Source of the DNA: UBA6107 sp964533735
GTDB taxonomy: Bacteria > Chloroflexota > Anaerolineae > Anaerolineales > Anaerolineaceae
Direction of reading: 5' to 3'
DNA length: 64,000 bases
NCBI GenBank assembly: GCA_964533735.1
Contig: CAZHMD010000001.1
Location: 666,763 to 730,762, forward strand
Shown: positions 33,528 through 41,500 of the stretch, in pieces
Layout of the letters: each line of letters starts with the position of its first letter
How positions within the stretch are numbered: position 1 is the stretch's first letter
Notes under the pieces: generated by a model
Databases searched by the model: none
What the model saw: the letters and a program-made list of their open reading frames with translations, nothing else
Told to the model about the DNA's origin: nothing
Position numbers and translations under genes: made by a program

Positions 33528-35618
33528 ATGAAACCTAAAGTATTCATTTGCCTTGTCTTCATCACGGCGCTCGTCCTCACCGGTTGTGATCAAAAACAAA
33601 AATCCCCGCAAGAACCAGATGCCATTTGCCCACCGCAATATCTGGAGGCACCCTTGTTTGTTGCACCGCCGGATAACGGGTATGTGAATACGCAAACCGC
33701 TGTCCTGCAGTGGTCTTCCGCGCCGGTACCTTACCCCCACAGCGCGGATGGCACCTGCCGACCTGAGAATTTTCGCCTGACGCTCCAAAAAGGCCCTCTC
33801 TTCCAGGAATCCTACGGCGGCTTCGTGGACGGCACAGTGTTTAGTTGGGAGACTCCGATTCTCGAAAATGGTGCTGAATATCGCTGGTCAGTCAGGGGCG
33901 TTACAGACAACGTAAATGGACCCTGGAGCGGATCGCGCAAATTCTTTGTTGGCGCAAACTGCGAATCCGGGGTAACCGCCCCCACTCTGCTCATGCCCTT
34001 CGATGGGGCTACCATCTTTGGGCTTACGCCAACCTTTTTATGGGAAAACACTTCAACTTGTATCCCATACCCCTGGCGCATTGATATTGCCTTGGATCCT
34101 GAATTCAACACTATGATCCTCTCAAAGGACCCGGGTACTGCTGCGACCTCTTTCATGGTTGATGCCGGCCTGCCAAATTGCACCCGCATCTACTGGCGCG
34201 TTGCCGCCTCCGCTGGAACCGACCTCGAGACCTTTTCTGATACCTGGTCTGTGCGCCTCGCCACGGAAGGCTGCGAGGAGGAACCCGGCGCTGGCAGCAT
34301 CTCCGGCAAGATCTGGCAGGACATGTGCCCGCTCTCCCATGATACGCTCCCGGGCGAGCTGTCGTTCGGCTGCAATCTGCATAATAATGGCGCCATCGCT
34401 GATGGCAACATCACTCCTGGTGAGCCTGGTATAGGTGATGTGATCGTTCACGTCGCCCGGGGTACTTGTGCTGCCGGCACTCCCATCGGCATCACCAAAA
34501 CCAATGTCGACGGTGATTATTTCCTTCCGGGTCTCCAGGCTGGCACTTACTGCATCAGCGTCGACCCGGCTGAGAATCCCCTCTGGCTCGGCACCGGTTG
34601 GTGGACTTATCCGGCACAGGCGATAGACCAGGTGTTGGGTACCTGGGAGGTTGACCTGGCTGGCGATGAAGATCGCCCAGGCGTGAACCTCGGCTGGCAG
34701 CGTGAAAGCGGTGGAGCCAATCCTTATGCATACGTCGGTGGAATTGTCTTCCACGATAAATGTACCGTCGTTCCCGGATCGCCCATCCCGGATCCCATAC
34801 CTGTGGGCTGCACGGATTGGGTGGGTGGCAACCAGGATGTTAGAGTCCGCGCCAACGGTTATCTTAATGAAGGCGAACCCGGCATCCCTGGGATTACGGT
34901 TGAAGTGTACAAAGACAACTGTGTAGGACCGTTATTTGCCGAAACCTCGACTGATGAATTAGGGAAGTTTTCATTCCTGGTCGCACCTCAACAGCAATAC
35001 TGTTTTAAAGTTCGCGCTGATATTGATCCCAACGCGGGCATTCTTCTCCCTGGTCTCTGGTCAAAGGTGCCTTATGACCCTACCTGGACTGACCTTGAAT
35101 CCTTTCCTGAATCTTTTGTAGGTCTGGATACCTATCCTCTCGGGTGGGATTACGCCAACCTTCCCCTTGAGATTACACCCATCGAAGTTCCATTACAATA
35201 TCCCAAGTTCAAGATCGAGCGTGAGCCGGCCAACTGCCGTGCAGGCCCGAGCGCGCTCTGGCAGGTCTATGCCATACTTCAGCCCGGTATGCAGTTTCAA
35301 ATCAAAGGCATCACCCGTGATCGCGACTGGTTCTTCATCACCCCATCAGAAATATTGAATCGGGCTGATTTCGCCTCAGCCTTCTTCTATGAAGGCTTGA
35401 GCTGCTGGGTGAATCCCCTCACCGGCACCGCAGAAGGCGACCTGGGTCGTGTTGAGGTCATGAAAACCCCCGATTACAAGACCCCCACTCCAACACCTGC
35501 ACCAATTGATTGCAGCAGTTATAAAACAGACGCTCAATGTAGTGAACATTCAGATGTTTGCAATTGGCAGAAGATACCTAGTTTAGCTGCAAATCTTGGA
35601 GTGTGCAAACCAAGATAG
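33528..35618 (+). CDS. Secreted lipoprotein with fibronectin-like and cysteine-bearing SdrD-like modules (paralogue 1)
   Basis: A 696-residue surface lipoprotein; lipobox V-L-T-G-C (Cys20). Two N-terminal repeats (about 35-230) with WSS/W-x-V-R motifs look like fibronectin type III or similar beta sandwiches (ILENGAEYRWSVRGVTDN). Two SdrD B-like modules follow, each with W/F-x-D-x-C, a GC pair, GEPGI, and a C-terminal D-G-x-Y-x-L-x-x-G-x-Y-C pattern. A bacterial SH3-like segment (ANCRAGPSALWQVYAILQPG) and a Thr/Pro linker precede a 40-residue tail with four cysteines. The gene at 35703 has the same architecture, so a tandem duplication is likely. GGGAGGG lies six bases before the ATG. Adhesion or matrix role is inference. 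Confidence 0.78.
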   Translation: MKPKVFICLVFITALVLTGCDQKQKSPQEPDAICPPQYLEAPLFVAPPDNGYVNTQTAVLQWSSAPVPYPHSADGTCRPENFRLTLQKGPLFQESYGGFVDGTVFSWETPILENGAEYRWSVRGVTDNVNGPWSGSRKFFVGANCESGVTAPTLLMPFDGATIFGLTPTFLWENTSTCIPYPWRIDIALDPEFNTMILSKDPGTAATSFMVDAGLPNCTRIYWRVAASAGTDLETFSDTWSVRLATEGCEEEPGAGSISGKIWQDMCPLSHDTLPGELSFGCNLHNNGAIADGNITPGEPGIGDVIVHVARGTCAAGTPIGITKTNVDGDYFLPGLQAGTYCISVDPAENPLWLGTGWWTYPAQAIDQVLGTWEVDLAGDEDRPGVNLGWQRESGGANPYAYVGGIVFHDKCTVVPGSPIPDPIPVGCTDWVGGNQDVRVRANGYLNEGEPGIPGITVEVYKDNCVGPLFAETSTDELGKFSFLVAPQQQYCFKVRADIDPNAGILLPGLWSKVPYDPTWTDLESFPESFVGLDTYPLGWDYANLPLEITPIEVPLQYPKFKIEREPANCRAGPSALWQVYAILQPGMQFQIKGITRDRDWFFITPSEILNRADFASAFFYEGLSCWVNPLTGTAEGDLGRVEVMKTPDYKTPTPTPAPIDCSSYKTDAQCSEHSDVCNWQKIPSLAANLGVCKPR

Positions 35619-35635
35619 CATGTCGTTTTTCAGGA

Positions 35636-35664
35636 TTGATTTGATCCTTTGAATGTTGCATAAT
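35636..35664 (+). promoter_or_regulatory. Sigma70-like promoter for paralogue 2
   Basis: TTGATT, 17-base spacer, CATAAT. The -10 box is 38 bases before the ATG at 35703. A similar CATAAT box (33479-33484) lies before paralogue 1 but its -35 is poorly spaced. Confidence 0.65.
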
Positions 35665-35702
35665 GGAAGCACAACTGAATAGACGTGGATTGGAGGGAAA
35701 TC

Positions 35703-37904
35703 ATGTCTTCTCGACTCTTGAAGATCGTCCTCATCGTTGGGGCGCTGCTCCTGTTTTGCGCCTGTACACCCACACCAACGCCCACCCTGGGTCCTCCCCC
35801 TGCCATAATCTGCCCGCCAGATCACCTGGTACAGCCTTCGCTTGGCTCACCTGCAGATGGCGCTATCGTAGGCTCGTTAAGTCCCGCCTTATCCTGGACT
35901 TTTCCACCGGTCATCTACCCGGTTGCGTCCTCCACCGACACCTGCATCCCTGAAGGATACAACGTCGAATTATCCACCGGTCCTTTCTTTAGTGATAGCC
36001 TGGGCGGAGTGACTTCAGGAGAAACCAATACTTTTACACCAATGAGTGCCCTGCTTCCCGGAAAGACTTATCGCTGGGGCGTCCAGGGGATCAGTGACGG
36101 CATGTTCGGACCCTTTGCCGGCTACCGCTATTTCTTCACCGGTGAAGCCTGTGACCCTGCCTCCTTCGTCGCAGCCAATTTGCTCTCCCCTGCAGATCAC
36201 GCCACGGTGGCCGATCTCAATCCCACCCTTACATGGGCTTATCCCGATGACTGTTTGCCTCCCGGTTATCGCGTGGATCTCTCTACTGAATCCGCCTTTG
36301 CCGATACCAGCCTCGCTGGCGGTACCGGTAACCCCGATACCCGTTGGGGACCCGGTGATCCGCTGGAAGACTGCACCCAATACTTCTGGATGGTGCGCGC
36401 GGTGAGTACTGATGGGACTGTCTTAGGTCCCGCCTCTCCCACCTTCACTTTCCGCACCAATACGGGAGGTTGCGCCCCGCCGGAAGGGAATGATACCTTT
36501 ATCGGTATCCTTGGTCATGTTTGGGAAGACCTCTGCGCTGTCCCGGAACTTGGCCCGCTGCCCGATCCGCTGCCCGCTGGTTGTATCACCGCTCCCGGTG
36601 GTGGGGTGACCGGTGATGGCATCCGCACTCCCGGGGAACCCGGCATCGCCAACGTCATGGTGCGTTTGGGCTCCGGACCTTGCCCCTCCACCAATATGGG
36701 GGTCAAGTTTACAGATGCGGACGGCACGTATTACTTTGATAACCTGCCGGCAGGCACTTACTGCGTCAGCGTTGATTCGCTGGAAAACGCCAGCGTTCTC
36801 GTTCCCGGAGGCTGGACCTCTCCAGCCACCGATGGATCGCTCGTGCAGGGCGCCGTTAACCTTCCTGAAGGAGCTTTCTTGTATTTTATGGACTTTGGCT
36901 GGCGCTATCAGTTCGGACCGAGCATGGAATTCTCTGTGCTCAACGGCACCGTCTGGGAAGACGGCTGTGACCAGACCAACCAGGTCAATCCTGCCTCCCT
37001 CCATGAAGGTTGCGTCAAAGATACCTGGGGTACTGTTACCGCAGACGGATTGCATCAGATCGGGGAACCCGGCATCGAAGATATCGAGGTGTGGCTTAAC
37101 AAAGGTACCTGCGGAGAATCCTCGCCCCTGGTCAGTTACGCCTGGGACAGAACTGACGCCAATGGGTTTTATGAATTCTATCTGCCCAAATACCAGACTA
37201 ATTCTGACTACTGCGTGAAGATCATCGCGGATTATGCATCCAACCAAATCTCGCTCATGCCCGGTCTCTGGACCCAGCCAAAAACACCGCATCTTGAAGC
37301 GGTGCAGAATGTCAACTTCTTTACCCCGGAAACCTTTTCAAGGAGCTTTGGCTGGGACCGGCTCAACTCGCTCTTTGCTGTGCCGGATTGGCCCATCTTT
37401 GAATTGGAAGCAGAGGAATACTGCTACGTTGGACCCTCGTTCGAGCACAAGCCATTCCGCAAACTACCCTTGGGCAGCCTGTTTCTCCTCGAAGCGCTCG
37501 ACGTCACCGGCAGGTGGGCCCTCATTGACCCTGATACTCCCATCAATCCGAACCCGAATTGTGTTATCGATCCGGATCCGCCTACCTTGACTCACATCGA
37601 TGATGAAGTCACCTGGGGCGCCACCGGGCTTGAACAATGCGGTTTGATAGACCCGGAGCCGCCATCGGTCCGGCGCTCGATTCGCTGCTGGATACGCCTG
37701 GATATCGGTCGGGCAGAAGGTCAGCTTGGTGACCTGCCGCGCTTATTCGTACCCCTCATCCTCACCCCTACACCCACACCAACACCAGTTCCACCGACTG
37801 ATCGGTGTACTGTTTACAATTCCGAGCGAACATGCATAGCGGCAAAATGTAAGCCAATCAAAAGCCCGCAACAACAATTTTTAGGATGCGAATCTTATCC
37901 ATAA
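35703..37904 (+). CDS. Secreted lipoprotein with fibronectin-like and cysteine-bearing SdrD-like modules (paralogue 2)
   Basis: A 733-residue surface lipoprotein. The signal peptide ends in C-A-C with Cys21 the best lipid anchor, then a TPTPTPTLG linker. Architecture repeats that of the gene at 33528: two N-terminal beta-sandwich repeats (LLPGKTYRWGVQGISDG), two SdrD B-like modules starting with GHVWEDLC and GTVWEDGC and containing GEPGI, an SH3-like segment (EEYCYVGPSFEHKPFRKLP), a Thr/Pro linker and a tail with four cysteines (CTVYNSERTC...CKP...C). An insertion rich in Asp and Pro (about 605-660) is absent from paralogue 1. GGAGGG precedes the ATG by four bases. A perfect terminator follows. 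Function unknown; surface binding is inferred. Confidence 0.78.
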   Translation: MSSRLLKIVLIVGALLLFCACTPTPTPTLGPPPAIICPPDHLVQPSLGSPADGAIVGSLSPALSWTFPPVIYPVASSTDTCIPEGYNVELSTGPFFSDSLGGVTSGETNTFTPMSALLPGKTYRWGVQGISDGMFGPFAGYRYFFTGEACDPASFVAANLLSPADHATVADLNPTLTWAYPDDCLPPGYRVDLSTESAFADTSLAGGTGNPDTRWGPGDPLEDCTQYFWMVRAVSTDGTVLGPASPTFTFRTNTGGCAPPEGNDTFIGILGHVWEDLCAVPELGPLPDPLPAGCITAPGGGVTGDGIRTPGEPGIANVMVRLGSGPCPSTNMGVKFTDADGTYYFDNLPAGTYCVSVDSLENASVLVPGGWTSPATDGSLVQGAVNLPEGAFLYFMDFGWRYQFGPSMEFSVLNGTVWEDGCDQTNQVNPASLHEGCVKDTWGTVTADGLHQIGEPGIEDIEVWLNKGTCGESSPLVSYAWDRTDANGFYEFYLPKYQTNSDYCVKIIADYASNQISLMPGLWTQPKTPHLEAVQNVNFFTPETFSRSFGWDRLNSLFAVPDWPIFELEAEEYCYVGPSFEHKPFRKLPLGSLFLLEALDVTGRWALIDPDTPINPNPNCVIDPDPPTLTHIDDEVTWGATGLEQCGLIDPEPPSVRRSIRCWIRLDIGRAEGQLGDLPRLFVPLILTPTPTPTPVPPTDRCTVYNSERTCIAAKCKPIKSPQQQFLGCESYP

Positions 37905-37912
37905 AAACAACA

Positions 37913-37942
37913 AAAACCGCCCCTCATATGAGGGGCGGTTTT
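37913..37942. terminator. Bidirectional terminator
   Basis: Perfect palindrome AAAACCGCCCCTCA / TGAGGGGCGGTTTT with AT-centre, between the lipoprotein and the convergent zinc-ribbon gene. Confidence 0.9.
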
Positions 37943-37959
37943 ATTTGTCAAACAGTGTC

Positions 37960-38106
37960 TTACTTACCGAGGATCTTGTACATCCCCGTGCCGCAAACCG
38001 TGCATTTGCCTTTGAGTGCTTTTCGGCCGTTCTTCATGGTAACGGTTGCAGTATCTTTCATTTCTCTCTTCATTTTACATTTCATGCAATATCCAATTTC
38101 TGCCAT
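37960..38106 (-). CDS. DUF5679-type 48-residue zinc-ribbon protein
   Basis: Read directly on the minus strand: ATG at 38106, TAA at 37960, 48 residues. Two C-x-x-C knuckles, Cys7/Cys10 (GYCMKCKMK) and Cys35/Cys38 (GKCTVCGTGM), frame a central KNGRKALKG. Sequence and length match DUF5679 as I recall it, small zinc-ribbon proteins of unknown function. AGGAGG lies six bases before the ATG. Composition is basic, so nucleic-acid or ribosome binding is possible but not shown. The gene is divergent from fhs and convergent with the lipoprotein, each across its own regulatory DNA. Confidence 0.85.
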   Translation of the reverse strand: MAEIGYCMKCKMKREMKDTATVTMKNGRKALKGKCTVCGTGMYKILGK

Positions 38107-38236
38107 ATTATCCTCCTGTTATTGAATGTTCCGGCGAGAAGGACTTCCCTTCTCATAAAGTCAGTATAGCATAGAAAAATCGACTACGAATGACCAATTT
38201 AAATTCCTGTCAAGCAATTTTTACCCCCTTTTTTTC

Positions 38237-38266
38237 TTGCATTTCCGACCAAAATGGTCTTTAATT
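38237..38266 (+). promoter_or_regulatory. fhs promoter with palindrome in the spacer
   Basis: TTGCAT, 18-base spacer, TTAATT. The spacer holds the palindrome GACCAAAATGGTC (38247-38259), a likely repressor or activator site. The remaining gap to the zinc-ribbon gene shows no other clear element. Confidence 0.5.
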
Positions 38267-38299
38267 AGGGTTGGTCAATCAACCTACAAGGAGCCTGTT

Positions 38300-40225
38300 A
38301 TGAGCCCGAACCAACTTTTTACCCGTAAAGCCTTCACTCCCACCCCGCTCAACCGCCGCGCACCTGTTCCGTCCGATATCGATATCGCCCAGGAAGCCAC
38401 TCTCAAACCCATCACCCTCATTGCCGAGGAACTCGGCTTGCTGCCCTCCGAGATCGAGCAGTACGGCGATACCAAAGCCAAGGTGCGTCTGGAAGTGCTC
38501 CAGCGCCTGCACCATGTGCCGGATGGCAAGTACATTGATGTAACAGCCATCACCCCCACCCCGTTGGGAGAAGGAAAAACCACCACCACGGTCGGGCTCA
38601 GCCAGGCGCTTGGTGCGCACCTCAACAAACGCGTTATCACCTGCATCCGCCAGCCCTCGCAGGGTCCTACCTTCGGCATCAAGGGCGGAGCTGCCGGCGG
38701 GGGTTATTCGCAGGTGGTTCCCATGGAGGAATTCAACCTGCACCTCACCGGTGACATTCACGCCATCACTGCTGCCAATAACCTCATGGCAGCCGCCATC
38801 GATGCGCGCATGTTCCACGAATCCGATGCCACCGATGAGCAGTTGTTCAATCGCCTACTGCCGCTGGATAAGAGCGGTAAACGCCACTTCACCAAGGGCA
38901 TGGTCGTGCGCTTGGAAAAACTTCGCCTCACCGCCGCCGATCCCGAAGAACTCTCTCCTGAAGATCGCCGCCGTCTTTGCCGCCTGGATATTGACCCGGA
39001 TTCCGTCACCTGGCGCCGCGTGCTCGATACCTCCGATCGCTTTCTGCGCGGGGTGACCATTGGCAAAGGTCCGGAAGAAAAAGGCTTTACCCGTGAGACC
39101 GGTTTTGATATTACTGTAGCTTCCGAGATCATGGCGATACTGGCGCTCACCACCAGTTTAAAGGATATGCGCGAGCGCCTCGGCAAGATCGTCATCGGCA
39201 TCAGCCGCGGTGGCGACGCCGTCACCGCTGAAGATCTGGGGGTGGCTGGTGCAATGACCGTTCTCATGCGCGATGCCATCAAGCCCAACCTCATGCAGAC
39301 GGTAGAAGGCACACCCGTGTTCGTTCACGCAGGTCCTTTTGCCAATATCGCCCACGGCAATTCATCCATCCTCGCTGATAAGATCGCCCTCAAACTGGCT
39401 GACTATGTCATCACGGAATCCGGATTCGGCGCCGATATGGGCATGGAAAAATTTATGAATATCAAGTGCCGCTACTCGGGGCTTGTCCCATCCGTGGTGG
39501 TGCTGGTAGCTACTGTGCGTGCGCTCAAGATGCACGGCGGTGGTCCCAGGGTTGTTGCCGGCAAGCCTTTGGATGCCGCCTACACCGCTGAAAACCTGGA
39601 CCTCCTGCGCGCTGGCATGGGCAACATGTTGCACCATATCAAGACCGCGCGTAAGTTTGGCGTTCCCGTGGTCGTGGCGGTCAATCGCTTCCTCACCGAT
39701 TCACCGGCTGAACTGGAATTGATCCGCAAGGCCGCCATTGAAGAGGGCGGCGCGGAGGACGCGGTCATTTGCGAACACTGGGAAAAGGGCGGAGAAGGTG
39801 CCGTGGACCTGGCTGAAGCAGTCGTCAGGGCTGCCGAACAACCCGCGCATTTCAAATTCCTCTACCCGCTCGAGTGGACCATCAAGCAGAAGATTGAGAT
39901 CATCGCCAAAGAGGTTTACGGCGCCGACGGTGTCGATTACCTCCCCGAAGCTGAGGAACGCATCGCTGACTACACCCGCTTGGGGTTTGATAAACTCCCC
40001 ATCTGCATGGCCAAAACCCATCTCAGCCTCTCGCATGACGCTGCCCTTAAAGGCGTTCCCACGGGTTTCCGCATCCCCATCCGCGATGTACGCGCCTCGG
40101 TTGGTGCTGGCTTCCTCTACCCGCTGCTGGGCACCATGTCCACCATGCCCGGTCTCCCCACCCGCCCCATTTATATGGAGATCGATATCGAGACCGACAC
40201 TGGCAAGATCATCGGGTTAAGCTAG
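38300..40225 (+). CDS. fhs: Formate--tetrahydrofolate ligase (eukaryote-type, with extra loop)
   Basis: A 641-residue cytoplasmic enzyme making 10-formyl-THF from formate, ATP and THF. The ATP-binding P-loop is TPLGEGKTTTT. GIKGGAAGGGYSQV and LTGDIHAITAANNL are strictly typical. Most bacterial enzymes are near 555-560 residues; this one has an insertion of about 50 residues (roughly 170-232, FNRLLPLD through LDIDPDSVTWRRV) found in the eukaryotic trifunctional C1-THF synthase, and the C-terminal region (LPICMAKTHLSLSH, GAGFLYPLLGTMSTMPG) also reads like that form. AAGGAG lies seven bases before the ATG. It could supply one-carbon units for purines or for fermentative or acetogenic formate use. 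Confidence 0.95.
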   Translation: MSPNQLFTRKAFTPTPLNRRAPVPSDIDIAQEATLKPITLIAEELGLLPSEIEQYGDTKAKVRLEVLQRLHHVPDGKYIDVTAITPTPLGEGKTTTTVGLSQALGAHLNKRVITCIRQPSQGPTFGIKGGAAGGGYSQVVPMEEFNLHLTGDIHAITAANNLMAAAIDARMFHESDATDEQLFNRLLPLDKSGKRHFTKGMVVRLEKLRLTAADPEELSPEDRRRLCRLDIDPDSVTWRRVLDTSDRFLRGVTIGKGPEEKGFTRETGFDITVASEIMAILALTTSLKDMRERLGKIVIGISRGGDAVTAEDLGVAGAMTVLMRDAIKPNLMQTVEGTPVFVHAGPFANIAHGNSSILADKIALKLADYVITESGFGADMGMEKFMNIKCRYSGLVPSVVVLVATVRALKMHGGGPRVVAGKPLDAAYTAENLDLLRAGMGNMLHHIKTARKFGVPVVVAVNRFLTDSPAELELIRKAAIEEGGAEDAVICEHWEKGGEGAVDLAEAVVRAAEQPAHFKFLYPLEWTIKQKIEIIAKEVYGADGVDYLPEAEERIADYTRLGFDKLPICMAKTHLSLSHDAALKGVPTGFRIPIRDVRASVGAGFLYPLLGTMSTMPGLPTRPIYMEIDIETDTGKIIGLS

Positions 40226-40291
40226 CGTAGGGCTGTTCTGCCGAACGCCCGCCAGATTATTTTTCATTCGAAAGTAGTAGTTAACAAGTTA

Positions 40292-40324
40292 AAACCGGGA
40301 ATCTATTACAGATTCCCGGTTTTT
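40292..40324 (+). terminator. Intrinsic terminator of fhs, within the palindromic repeat
   Basis: Stem ACCGGGAATCT / AGATTCCCGGT then TTTTTG, 67 bases past the fhs stop. It is also the first hairpin of the repeat copy. Confidence 0.75.
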
Positions 40325-40414
40325 GTTCTGTCTCTACACCCGGTTTCTTGACATTTCGAAACCGGGTTTTTTGCCCTTCTTATTGCTCTTGCACGGGCGA
40401 TCGGCTGAACGCCT
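40292..40414 (+). repeat. Composite palindromic repeat, copy 1
   Basis: Three hairpins in order: ACCGGGAATCT stem, ACCCGGTTTC / GAAACCGGGT stem, and a GGCG...CGCC-type stem after the conserved TATTGCTCTTG. A second copy in the same orientation and order lies at 41294-41417. Confidence 0.75.
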
Positions 40415-40455
40415 CTTTGTTTCATCAGCCTTTTTTGAATTTAACCTCCACGAAA

Positions 40456-41211
40456 CTAGGGATTGCCGACCTCCTGCACCATGATGTCATCGAAAAGTAC
40501 GATTATTGGTTCAGGCTCATAGGATACGGCGGAGAGCGCGATATCTCCGCTGGCGAAGGTGTCATTAACAACCTCCGCCACAAATTCATCATTCACCAGG
40601 AAGGAAAAGTGATTCCCCTCGCAGATCGCGGTCAGGCGGTTGGGTGTCCCGTCAGTTTTTATAGCATCAACCTTGATCCAATCCTGCAGGCTGCTTCCCT
40701 GTTGATCCAGGAAGAATACGATACCCGCATACCCATCTGAAGATATTCTGAATCCGTACCCATCACCGTTGGATTGCACCCTGCAGTCCACGCCAAAAGC
40801 GTCATTCAGGTTGGCTGCCGTTTGTTGAACCACCGCATCCACATCGATCCGGATGTTGCTGTAATCCACCCCTGCCACCCCCCAGTTGTATTCTTTCTCG
40901 ATCAAAGCCTCCACCAGGTAACCGCCCTGGTCGTAATCCGCTCTTCCATACTCACTGGAATAAGACTCCCACCCGCTGCTGATATCACTGAAATCATCCT
41001 GCATCAGCAGGGTTTCTTCCAGCTCATGCGTTCCAAGAGGTGTAGCTTGTACTGGCTCCGCTGTAACCGACACCGGTTTGCCGGAAAGTGTGGCAACCTG
41101 CATACTCCGCCCTGGATCTGCAGCTTCGTTGTTGCTCCCTGTGTTATTTGAGCAGCCGCTGACAAGAATAATGATCAGGATAATACTAAGTATTGGACGA
41201 GTCTTTTGCAT
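40456..41211 (-). CDS. Lipoprotein with concanavalin-like (DUF1080-type) beta domain
   Basis: A 251-residue predicted lipoprotein with signal peptide ending in L-V-S-G-C (Cys20) and a variable linker of about 50 residues. The mature region begins with QDDFSDISSGWESYSSEYG and contains WGVAGVDYSNIRID, GVDCRVQSNGDGYGFRISSDGYAGIVFFLD and NHFSFLVNDEFV, the pattern of a jelly-roll domain of the 3-keto-disaccharide hydrolase/laminin-G kind often on bacterial surface proteins. Carbohydrate binding is inferred. GAGG precedes the ATG by six bases. It lies between two copies of a composite palindromic repeat, which could reflect past duplication or transposition of this gene. Confidence 0.75.
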   Translation of the reverse strand: MQKTRPILSIILIIILVSGCSNNTGSNNEAADPGRSMQVATLSGKPVSVTAEPVQATPLGTHELEETLLMQDDFSDISSGWESYSSEYGRADYDQGGYLVEALIEKEYNWGVAGVDYSNIRIDVDAVVQQTAANLNDAFGVDCRVQSNGDGYGFRISSDGYAGIVFFLDQQGSSLQDWIKVDAIKTDGTPNRLTAICEGNHFSFLVNDEFVAEVVNDTFASGDIALSAVSYEPEPIIVLFDDIMVQEVGNP

Positions 41212-41293
41212 GCTGACCTCTTGTTTTTAATTGGATTAAGCATACCCAGTTTAAGATTGGAATTCAAGTTATCTGATCTGGTTTCGATTTATA

Positions 41294-41417
41294 AAAACCG
41301 GGATTCTTTTTTAAGATTCCCGGTTTCTGCCCTGTTTGCAAACCCGGTTTCTTTGCATTTCGAAACCGGGATTCTGCCATTTTTATTGCTCTTGTGGAGG
41401 CGTTCGGTCGAACGCCC
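41294..41417 (+). repeat. Composite palindromic repeat, copy 2
   Basis: Same three-hairpin order and TTATTGCTCTTG link as the copy at 40292. Hairpin 3 here is perfect: GGCGTTCG-GT-CGAACGCC. Hairpin 1 has one mismatch in its stem. Confidence 0.75.
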
Positions 41418-41500
41418 ATCGGTTTCTTTTGCGCTTTAATACCGCGTTTCTGCATTTACCTGTTTTAGTATTTAATAAGTTTTTGCAGGTGTGATTCCCT

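Noticed and set aside
34122..34754. 210-residue minus-strand open frame
   Set aside because: Antisense to the lipoprotein gene at 33528, with no promoter, ribosome site or recognisable domain.
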